Shown one piece after another: positions 1 through 10,100 of a stretch of 16,360 nt of DNA. Both the position numbers and the translations under genes were made by a program. This DNA comes from an uncultured Lachnospiraceae bacterium (lineage in GTDB: Bacteria; Bacillota; Clostridia; Lachnospirales; Lachnospiraceae): assembly GCA_910578085.1 (NCBI GenBank), contig CAJTPM010000057.1, positions 1-16,360 of the forward strand, written 5' to 3'. The notes below the pieces were generated by a model. That model did not search any database, was not told where the DNA came from, and worked only from the letters and a program-made list of their open reading frames with translations. The first letter of the stretch is position 1. Every line of letters begins with the position of its first letter.

Positions 1-1
1 A

Positions 2-685
2 TCCGCAATGGAACGTGCCGGGGCGGAAGATATGGGCGATGATGTGGAGCGGAAAGGCTTGGGTACGCCTGCGACAAGGGCGGACATCATTGAAAAGCTG
101 GTAAAGGACGGTTTTGTAAAGCGTGAGAAAAAACAGATCATACCCACTGAGGACGGATTGAAGCTGATTACAGTCCTGCCGGACGTTGTGAAATCCCCGA
201 AACTTACTGCCGATTGGGAAAATGCCCTGACACTGGTAGCGAAAGGGGAGCTTCCAATGGAGGACTTCATGGCAGATATTGAAAACATGGTGTCGGAGCT
301 GATACACACCTACCATGAGGTCAGTGACGAACAGAAAAAGATGTTCGCACAGGAACAGACAGTGCTTGGGACGTGTCCGAACTGCGGCGGTCAGGTGGTA
401 AAGGGGAAATTCGGTGCGTACTGTGTGAAGAAATGCGGTATGAATGTGAGCCGGGTAATGGGAGCTGCCCTTACCGACACGCAGGTAAAGGATTTGCTTG
501 CCGGGAAGAAAATCCTGTTAAAAGGGTTAAAGAGCAAGGCAGGCAAGCCTTATGATGCCTATATTATTCCGAGCGGGACGGAGGAATACCACTATACCAA
601 AGACGGGGAAGAAAAAAGCGGGGTACAGTTTAAATTTGTCATGGAATTTCCAAAAAAGAAATCTTCCGGCGGGAAGAAAAAATAG
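2..685 (+). CDS. topB: DNA topoisomerase III (type IA), C-terminal part, 5' end outside window
   Basis: The reading frame is open from the window edge, so only about the last 227 residues are visible. Type IA topoisomerases cut and pass single DNA strands; copies on conjugative elements are thought to resolve intermediates of plasmid-like replication and transfer. The first visible residues include ERKGLGTPATRADIIEKL, the conserved C-terminal stretch of the type IA catalytic core that follows the active-site region. A zinc-ribbon-like segment follows (CPNCGG, then YCVKKCG, about residues 126-147) and then a topoisomerase C-terminal repeat. The protein ends in a basic KKKSSGGKKK tail, fitting non-specific DNA binding. 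The active-site tyrosine and Toprim domain lie upstream of the window. The next gene starts 14 bases after the stop, so the two are probably co-transcribed. Family assignment is confident; its role in this element is inferred. Confidence 0.93.
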   Translation, partial: SAMERAGAEDMGDDVERKGLGTPATRADIIEKLVKDGFVKREKKQIIPTEDGLKLITVLPDVVKSPKLTADWENALTLVAKGELPMEDFMADIENMVSELIHTYHEVSDEQKKMFAQEQTVLGTCPNCGGQVVKGKFGAYCVKKCGMNVSRVMGAALTDTQVKDLLAGKKILLKGLKSKAGKPYDAYIIPSGTEEYHYTKDGEEKSGVQFKFVMEFPKKKSSGGKKK

Positions 686-699
686 AGGGAGGAAAAGAT

Positions 700-1035
700 A
701 TGTTTACAACAGGAGATAAGTTATTAAACATGATGAAAGAGGAAGAAGTCAGCATTATGGAGCTTTCCAGAATGTCAGGAGTGCCGGAGAGGACAATCAT
801 GGATATTCTGGCGGGCATCAGAGAGCCGGAGCTTGGTGTGGTATGCAGGATTGCGGACGGACTTGGCATCTGTGTCCATGAGCTTCGTGCCGATGAGGAA
901 CAGTATGCAATATCCGTACAGAAAGATACCCTTGCAAAGCTGATTGTAGTCAGCGAGATTAACGGTGTGGAACTGGAGGAACTGATACATACCATTCTGG
1001 AAAAAGGCATTGAGGAACATGGTTTCTATGAGTAA
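700..1035 (+). CDS. Small transcriptional regulator: XRE-type helix-turn-helix plus ribbon-helix-helix-like tail
   Basis: A 111-residue protein. Residues about 5-62 fit an XRE/Cro-type helix-turn-helix: MKEEEVSIMELSRMSGVPER is the first pair of helices, TIMDILAGIREPELGVVCRIADGL continues it, with the usual LS..SGV and I..G pattern. From I71 the pattern ISVQKDTLAKL, then GVELEELIHTILEKGIEEH, resembles a ribbon-helix-helix (Arc/CopG) unit: a short strand followed by two helices. A good ribosome site (GGGAGGAAAA) lies 4-5 bases ahead of the ATG. The gene sits 14 bases after the topoisomerase and is followed within 23 bases by a strong terminator, so it may be the last gene of one transcript segment. 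A likely role is DNA-binding control of the element's own promoters, but no operator is identifiable here. The helix-turn-helix is a confident call; the second domain is inference. Confidence 0.8.
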   Translation: MFTTGDKLLNMMKEEEVSIMELSRMSGVPERTIMDILAGIREPELGVVCRIADGLGICVHELRADEEQYAISVQKDTLAKLIVVSEINGVELEELIHTILEKGIEEHGFYE

Positions 1036-1057
1036 TGCCGGAAAGTAACAAAAAACA

Positions 1058-1099
1058 GGCTGCAAGATACGCATTTTGTATTTTGCAGCCATTTTTTAA
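1058..1099 (+). terminator. Intrinsic terminator between the regulator and the giant gene
   Basis: GGCTGCAAGATAC (1058-1070) pairs with GTATTTTGCAGCC (1078-1090), a 13-bp stem with one G-U pair and a 7-base loop. It is followed by ATTTTTTAA. Only one base separates this U-tract from the GGAGG (1101-1105) of the next gene, leaving no room for a promoter in between. The hairpin is therefore either a true 3' end with readthrough or a leader attenuator for the giant gene. Confidence 0.9.
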
Positions 1100-1111
1100 T
1101 GGAGGTTTACC

Positions 1112-4100
1112 ATGAGAAAATATGACTTAATTTCCTCACTTTCCGCAGAAACATCAAAGGAAGTGGCGAGGAATGAAGAAAGCTGGAAGAAATATCTGAA
1201 CACAGCATCAAGGCTCTACAAATACCCGTTCAAAGACCAGCTCCTTATCTATGCCCAAAGACCGGATGCCACAGCCTGTGCTTCCATAGAGATATGGAAT
1301 GAAAAAATGCACTGTTGGGTAAACAAAGGGGCAAAGGGGATTGCCCTGATTGATGAAGAAGGAAGTCCTTACACCGGACTGCGGTATGTCTTTGACATAT
1401 CGGACGTGCATAAGGCAAGGCGTATCGGGCGTTTTCCGCAGTTATGGGAAATGAAAGAGGAACATCAGGAAGCGGTGCTTGACCGTCTGGAAGGGATTTA
1501 CGGGGATACCAACAAAGAAGCCGGATTTACGGACAGGATCAGGGAGATTGCTGCCCGGATTGCACAGGATTGTTATGGGGAGCTTGCTTCGGATATGGAA
1601 TATCTGAAAGAGGGAAGTTTTCTGGAGGAACTGGACGAACTGAATGTTGCTGTGCGTGTCCGGGAAACGCTGGCGGACAGTATCTCTTATATGGTCTTAA
1701 AGCGCTGCGGCATGGATGATGCGGATCTGGCGGAGGAAATCCAGTTCCCTTATATCCATGAATTTAATACGGTGGAAACCCTGTCGCATATTGGGGACAG
1801 CATATCCGATTTATCAAAGCCTGTCCTTATGGAAATCGGGAAGGCAATCGGGGCGTATGACAGAGCGTATGCCAGAAATGAAGCATCGAAAAATTTGGTT
1901 GAAAAAGGACTTGCAAATACCGCTGACACACGCTATAATGCTTTAAAGCGTGAAAGTGAAACGCAAGACGTACAATCTACCACACAGACCGGAAATGCCG
2001 GGGAAAGGGGAAATAATGATGAATCTGACCTACGAGAAAAACGGGGATTATCTGATACCGATGTTACAGATGGACGAGCAGCCGGAGGGGACGCTGACGA
2101 AGTACGGACTGATGAGGAAGAATTACTTGCAGGAACACAAGAAGGGAATCTACACCGGACTTCTGCTGAAAGGGAAGCTGAAAGAGCATCTTCTGGCTAT
2201 TCAGGAACAGGCAGAGCAGAGGATGGAATTGCTGACAGCGCAGATGGCGAAAGCGGAGGGCGTGACGGAGGAACTGAAAGCCACCAATCAGATGAAATGG
2301 GTGGGGATGATGAACAACATCAGGCACTCAGCGGAGGAAATCGTGCTGAAAGAGCTGATATACAGCCTGTAAATGAGGAAGAAATAACTGAAAATAGGGA
2401 ACTGTCAGAGCCGGGTAATGAAGAAAACACATTATCCGGCTTTTCTTTGTCTGGGGAGGAAACCATTAACAGGCATTGGGCAGAGATAGAAAAAGGCATT
2501 TTGCAGTTTGATGAGTTTATGGAGCATAAATGCCCGGATATTGCCGGAGTAATGCTTTTTGAGCCGGATAAGGATAAGCAGACGGAATATATTAAAAACA
2601 GTTACAGGCATGGAGAATATACAGAGTTTTATGTTGGGGAGGAAAGAGCCGGGTACAGGGCAGATGAAAACGGCATGACGCTTTGGAGCGGAACATATCT
2701 GAACCGGAGAGCAGAAGCAGTTGTATCATGGGAAACTGTGAGGGACAGCATCGCCTTTTACATGGAGAAAGGCGAATATCTGAAAGAGGGGCAGATACCG
2801 CAGTGGGAGGAACCAGAGCCAAAGGAAACGGAAGTTTACCAACAGCTTAGTCTTTTCCCAAGTACCGAGGAGCAGATCGGCACGATTGAAGCGGCGCAGG
2901 CAGGAGAGAAATACATCATGCCCGCCGCTTTTTCCCTGCCCAAAGAACAGCTTGAAGCCATTTTGCGTACAGGCGGCGGACGGGATAATAACAGAAGTCG
3001 CATTTATGCCAAGTACCAGCAGGGCAAGACGCCGGAGGAAATGGCGGAGTTTTTGAAAAACGAATACCGGACTACCGGGAAAGGTTTTGATTTTGGGAAC
3101 AATCCTATTTCTGTCTGGTTCAGTGAATCCGGCATGAGCATCGGCTACGGGATGTCTGCAAAGGAAAATCCGGTTGCGGTGATGGACTGGCAGGAAGTGG
3201 AGGGCATTGTCCGGTCTATGGTGGAGAATGGCACTTATATGGGCGCTAATGAAGTGTTCCTTGTGGACGCAGTGGAGCGGCAGAGGGTGTCAAATGACCT
3301 GTTCAATTTCTTCCGGGACGGTATCGGGGAAGTGCCGGAGAACATACCCATAAAGAATTATAACCACCCGGAAAGCATCACGAACCTTTGTGAGCTTTTA
3401 TCCACGCAGGAAGGGCGGGATATTGTTTCCGGGGAGCTTTCCAAAGCGAAAGAACAGCTTGAAGCCGGGGAAAAGCAGATAAAGTGGCGGTATGTGAAAA
3501 GTCCGGAGCATCTGCTTTCAGAGATTGCAGATTTAAGTGTGGAAAAAAGAGAATATCCGGCACAGGACAGTGTGGAGGTGCGGAATGAGGATTTTATCAC
3601 ACAGGACGAGATAGACACCCGGCTGACAGGGGGCAGCGGCTTTCATCATGGGCATTTCCGGATTTATGAGTATTTCATGGAGGGGCATGATAAAAAAGAT
3701 AATATTGCGTTCCTTAAAAATGAATATGGCACAGGCGGCAGTTCCCACGCACTGATCGGGAGCGATAAAGGGCATGAAGACCATGACGCAAAGGGTATCC
3801 GTTTGGAAAAGGGCAGTTATGGAAACCCATACGCAAAAGTCCTTTTGAAGTGGAATGTGGTGGAGAAACGCATCAGGGAGCTTGTAAAAGCGGATAAATA
3901 CCTTTCGCCAAAGGGCAAGGAAGCCTATGCACAGTATAAAAAAGAGCAGGCGGAGGAAGCCATGCGCCGGGAACAGGAAAAGCTGGAGCATGGTATCCGG
4001 GTAGAGTGCAAAAATGCCATAGAACAGGCGATTGCGGAAAAATTTGACGGTTATACACTTCCGAGGGATACCGCCGAGGGCGTTATCAGGCAGTACGGGA

Positions 4101-7100
4101 AGGAGCGTGTAGAGATTGTCCTTGCCAATACAATCACGCATTTATCCCATGACGGGCGGTTTTCACCGAACAATAAGGAATGGGCAAAAAGCCTTGTGCC
4201 TTCCGCTGACTGGCAGACAAGGGATTATATCGTCACTTCCCACCCGGCTGTGCTGGACGGTTTTACCAATCAGGCAAGACGGTACATAGAGCGTGACAGG
4301 GAGCCGGAGAAGGCGGCTGTACCGGAACGGGAAGCAGGAACTTCCGGGGAAAAGGCACAAAATCCTGAACCGGAAAACAAAATTAGTGACAGTGAGAAAG
4401 CACTGATTGAAAGGCTTGCGGAGATGTCTGCTGTGGTAAAAATCTGCGGTGCGCTGTCCATGAAAGATGTGGTCGGCTGGAATGAGGATACCGGGGAGGT
4501 TGCCATTGAGGATGCCGACAGGCGGTTAGAGGGAAAAGCGGTTTATGATGCTTTGTTTTTAGAAGCCGCCGATTATGTCCTGATGCAGTCATTAAGCGGC
4601 AATACAGAAAAAGCGGTGGAGATGGACGCTCTGCTGAAGGAAGCACAGAAATATGCGGCACGTTATGAGAATGAGCCGGCACAGCAGAGGGAAGAAAAAG
4701 CTGCGGAGAAAATTTCAAGAACAGAGCCGGAAAGTTTATCTGAAGAACCGGAGCAGGAAACAGCAGAACGCTTTACTGTTACAGAAACAACAGATGCCTT
4801 TACAGAGCCTTATGCGGTATGGGATAACGAAACGCAGGATTATTATGTGGCGGGCGATGGCACAGTGCCTACATTTACTGCGATAGAGGAAGTGGATATT
4901 TTCTGCGGTAAACTAAACGGAGATTTACAGGGAAAAGATTTATCAACAGAGGATTTACCGGATACAGAAACAGTTTCAGGAACAAAGGCGGTTTCTGGAA
5001 AAGAAGATGATTTCCCCGACATTGACGCACAGGCAGTCCGGGAGCATTTGGAAAAAGCAGGCATTGTGGACGGACAGCTTGTAGATGAAAACGCCTTAGA
5101 GAATGATCCGTTTATCAGGCAGGTCATGGGTGACGTGGAAACGCTGATAGGGGAAACGGAGGAAGAACCGGAAAAATCATCAGAAAAAGAACCGGAAATT
5201 GATAAGTCAGGAGCAGTAAATTATCACATTTCTTTTAATGAAGCCGAAAATACCGGGAAAGGGTTTGCGCCGAAAGAGAAGTTCCGACAGAATATAGAAG
5301 CCATACGCACCCTTGAAAAGATTGAGGGCGAACACCGTACCGCAACACCAGAGGAACAGGAGATTTTAGCAAAATATGTGGGATGGGGCGGTCTTGCCGA
5401 TGCTTTTGATTCTTCCAAAGCGAATTGGGCGAATGAATATCAGGAATTAAAGAGCCTGTTATCCCCGGAGGAATACGCTTCTGCAAGGGAAAGCACGTTA
5501 AATGCCCATTATACAAGTCCGGTCATCATTCAGGCAATCTATGACGCAGTGGGGAAAATGGGATTTACCAGAGGGAATGTGTTAGATCCTGCCGCAGGGA
5601 TAGGGAATTTCTATGGCTGTCTGCCGGAGGAAATGCAGGCAAGCAGGCTGTATGGGGCGGAGCTTGACGGGTTGACCGGGCGGATTGCAAAACAGCTCTA
5701 CCCTCATGCGGATATTAAAATAACAGGCTTTGAGAATACCAGTTATCCCAATGACTTTTTTGATGTTGCGGTGGGAAACGTGCCTTTCGGACAGTATAAA
5801 GTGTCTGACAGGCAGTATGACAAGCACAATTTCCTTATCCATGACTATTTTTTTGCAAAGACACTGGATAAGGTCAGACCGGGCGGCATTGTCGCTTTTG
5901 TCACTTCAAAGGGGACAATGGATAAGAAAAACCCGGAAGTGCGGAAATACCTTGCACAGAGGGCGGAGCTTTTAGGGGCGGTCAGGCTCCCGAACACAGC
6001 GTTTAAGGAAAATGCAGGTACGGAGGTCACTTCGGATATTTTGTTTTTAAAGAAGCGTGACCGGGTAATGGATATAGAGCCGGATTGGGTGCATCTGACG
6101 GAAAAAGACGGTATTGTGATGAACCAGTATTTTTCAGACCACCCGGAGATGGTATTGGGAAAAATGGAGATGGTTTCCGGGGCGCATGGCATGGAAAGCG
6201 CCTGCCTGCCGGACACTTCCCTTCCCTTGTCGGCACAGCTTAAAAATGCGCTTTCCCATGTGGAGGGCAGCATCGAGCAGGCGGATTTCAACGAGATTGA
6301 CGATGAACTGGCAAAGGAGAACATACCCGCCGATCCGGACGTGAAGAATTACAGCTATACGGTTGTGGATGACACCGTATATTACCGGGAAAATTCCATT
6401 ATGAAGCCTGTGGACGTATCGGAAAAGGCAGAGCAGAGGATTAAGGGCATGGTGGCAATCCGGGACTGCACACAGGAGCTGATAAATTTCCAGTTGGAAG
6501 AATACCCGGAGGATATGATTCAAAACAAGCAGACGGAGTTAAACCAGTTATACGATGATTTCTCCAAGAAATTCGGTCTTATCAGTTCACAGACCAATAA
6601 AAGGGCGTTCAATCAGGATTCCAGTTACTGCCTGTTATGCTCCCTTGAAAGGCTGGACGATGAGGGGAACTTCATCGGCAAGGCGGATATGTTCACGAAG
6701 CGAACCATTAAAAAGCAGGAGGTTGTGACAAGCGTGGACACAGCCAGTGAAGCACTGGCGGTATCGCTGAGTGAAAAGGCGGGCGTGGACTTAGCGTATA
6801 TGTCACAGCTTGCGGGTAAAAGTGAGGAAGAAATTACAAAGGAGCTTGCGGGGGTAATCTTCCAGAACCCGGTGACAGAGGAATGGGAAACCGCAGACGA
6901 GTATTTAAGCGGGAATGTGCGGGAGAAGCTGTCAGTGGCAAAAACTTTTGCGGAGAACCACCCGGAATATGCCATTAACGTAACTTCATTGGAAGGCGTA
7001 CAACCGAAGGAGCTTGACGCATCGGAGATTGAGGTGCGGATCGGCGCAACATGGATTTCCACAAAATATATTGAGGACTTCATGCGTGAAACCTTTGAAA

Positions 7101-10100
7101 CGCCGGAGTACCTGTTTGACCGTAAGGCAATGGGCGTACAGTATTCCAATGTAACCGGGCAGTGGAACGTGAAGGGGAAAAATGCGGACAGGGGAAATGC
7201 GCTTGTCAACATGACCTATGGCACAAGCCGGGCAAATGCTTACAGGATTTTGGAGGATTCCCTGAACCTTCGTGACACCCGTATCTTTGATGTGGTGACG
7301 GAGGACGGGAAGGAAAAGAGAGTCCTCAATAAAAAGGAAACCATGCTTGCAAGCCAGAAACAGGAAGCCATACGGGAAGCCTTTAAGGATTGGGTATTTC
7401 GTGATCCGGAGCGCAGGCAGGACTTATGTGCAAAGTATAACGAGCTTTTCAATTCCACAAGACCGAGGGAATATGACGGTTCACACTTAAAATTCCCCGG
7501 CATGACACCGGACATCATATTAAGACCGCACCAGCTTAACGCTGTGGCGCATCAGCTATACGGGGATAACACGCTGCTTGCCCACTGTGTAGGGGCAGGA
7601 AAGACCTTTGAAATGATTGCTGCAGCAATGGAGAGCAAGCGGTTAGGACTGTGCCAAAAGAGTTTATTTGTTGTGCCGAACCATTTGACAGAACAGTGGG
7701 CAAGCGATTTCCTGCGCCTGTATCCGGGGGCGAATATTTTAGCGGCTACCAAAAAGGATTTTGAACCCGCCAACCGGAAAAAATTTTGTTCGAGGATTGC
7801 AACAGGAGATTATGATGCTGTGATTATCGGTCACAGTCAATTCGAGAAAATTCCGCTTTCCACTGAAAGACAGATGGCGATGATTGAAAGGCAGATAGCG
7901 GAGATTGAAATGGCAATCGAAGCCCTGAAAGCGGAGAATGGGGAGCGTTACTCCATTAAGCAGATGGAAAAAACAAAAAAATCGCTGAATACGAGGTTGA
8001 GCCGCTTAAATGATGCAAGCCGGAAAGATAATGTAGTGACCTTTGAACAGTTGGGCGTAGATAAGCTGTTTGTGGATGAAAGCCATAACTATAAGAACCT
8101 CTTTTTATATACAAAGATGCGGAATGTGGCGGGCATCGCACAGACGGAAGCACAGAAATCTTCGGATATGTTTGCAAAGTGCCAGTACATGGACGAACTG
8201 ACCGGAGGGAAGGGCATCACATTCGCAACAGGTACGCCAATTTCTAACAGTATGACAGAGTTATACACGAATATGCGCTATCTCCAATACAACACCTTAC
8301 AGCGTCTGGGATTGGGGCATTTTGACAGTTGGGCGGCATCGTTTGGGGAAACACAGACCGCCATAGAACTTGCGCCGGAAGGAACAGGCTACCGGGCGAA
8401 AACAAGGTTCGCTAAGTTTTTCAATCTGCCGGAGTTGATTGCATTATTTAAAGAGAGTGCCGACATTCAGACACCGGATATGTTAAAGCTGCCTGTGCCG
8501 GAAGCGGATTATGAAAATGTGGTGCTAAAGCCAAGTGAGTACCAGAAGGATATTGTAGCATCACTGGCGGAACGTGCCGAAGCTGTCCGGGACAGAAAAG
8601 TAGACGCAACGGTTGACAATATGCTCAAGATAACCAACGACGGGAGAAAGCTGGCGTTAGACCAGCGGCTTATCAATGCTATGCTCCCGGATGAAGAAAA
8701 CTCTAAAGCAACAACCTGTGTGGAGAAAGCATTTGAGATATGGGAGCAGACCAAAGAGCAGAAGTCGGCGCAGCTTATTTTCTGTGATTTATCTACACCG
8801 AAAGGAGATGGTACATTTAATGTATATGAGGACATCAGGGATAAGCTCATGGCAAAAGGAGTGCCGGAGAATGAAATCGCTTTTATCCATGATGCCAATA
8901 CGGAAACAAGGAAAGCGGAGCTGTTCGCAAAAGTAAGGAGCGGGCAGGTTCGTTTTTTATTAGGTTCAACCGCAAAAATGGGAGCTGGGACGAACGTGCA
9001 GGATCGGCTTATCGCTTTGCACCACCTTGATGTGCCTTGGCGTCCTTCCGACATTGAACAGCAGGAAGGCAGGATTTTAAGACAGGGCAACATGAATGAC
9101 AAGGTAAAGATTTTCCGGTATGTGACGGAAGGAACATTCGACAGCTACTCATGGCAGCTCATTGAAAATAAGCAGAAATTTATCGGGCAGATTATGACGA
9201 GCAAATCTCCGGTGCGGAGTTGTGAGGACATAGACGAAGCGGCGCTCACTTATGCGGAAGTAAAGGCTCTGGCAACGGGCAATCCCTATATAAAAGAAAA
9301 GATGGATTTAGATATTCAGGTATCGAAGCTAAAGCTGTTAAAGGCGAACCACACCAGCCAGAAGTACCGTTTAGAGGACAATATCGTGAAGCATTACCCG
9401 GTACAGATCGCTTCCATGAAAGAACGCCTTGCGGGGTATCGTGCCGACATTCAGACCTATGCACAGAATAAGTTCCCGGATAAAGATACCTTTTCCATAA
9501 AAATTGGGAACCGGGTATATATGGACAAAAAAGAAGCCGGGGCAGCATTGATTGATATGTGCCGGAGCGCAAAACAGCCGAATATGGCAGTCACAATCGG
9601 GGAATATCAGGGATTTAAAATGAGTGTTTCCTATGATTCGTTCTTTTCCAAGTTTACGGTCAATTTGAAAGGCAGCATCAGTCATGAGGTGGAAATCGGC
9701 GCTGATCCATTAGGAAATTTACAGAGGTTAAGCAATGCCTTAGAGGGCATGGGTAAGAGAATGGAAGAAGTGGCACAGAAACTGGAAAACGTGGAGCATC
9801 AGCTTGAAACCGCAAAAGTGGAGGTTACAAAGCCATTCCCGCAGGAAGCGGAGCTTGCGGAGAAACTGGAACGCCTGACGGAATTAAATGCCCTGTTGAA
9901 CATGGACGAAAAAGGCGGCGATGGGATTGATATGGACGATGAGCCGGAGAATGACGGGGAACAGGAGGAAATGGACACAGAGGAAATGGAGCGTGAAGCG
10001 GAAGCTGTGGCGGATGCGCCTTTTAAACCGCAGATTAACCGGGCAGTATCGGAAAAAGTAGCGGAGCATGGGAAAGAGCGGATGTTATCAGACAGTACGA

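Noticed and set aside
1716..1946. An open stretch in the same frame as the overlapping tnpV, just upstream of it
   Set aside because: It is broken by a stop before tnpV, lacks a ribosome site, and its translation (R, W, K, S rich) resembles no TnpV extension, so it was not joined to it.
3533..4141. A 202-codon open frame on the minus strand inside the giant gene
   Set aside because: It is fully antisense to strongly coding sequence, its composition is that of an antisense shadow (rich in F, L, C, H), it has no ribosome site, and I recognise no family.
8509..9102. A 197-codon minus-strand open frame opposite the helicase motifs
   Set aside because: It lies opposite conserved helicase coding sequence; its Ser/Phe-rich translation is typical of the complement of GAA/AAG-rich genes.
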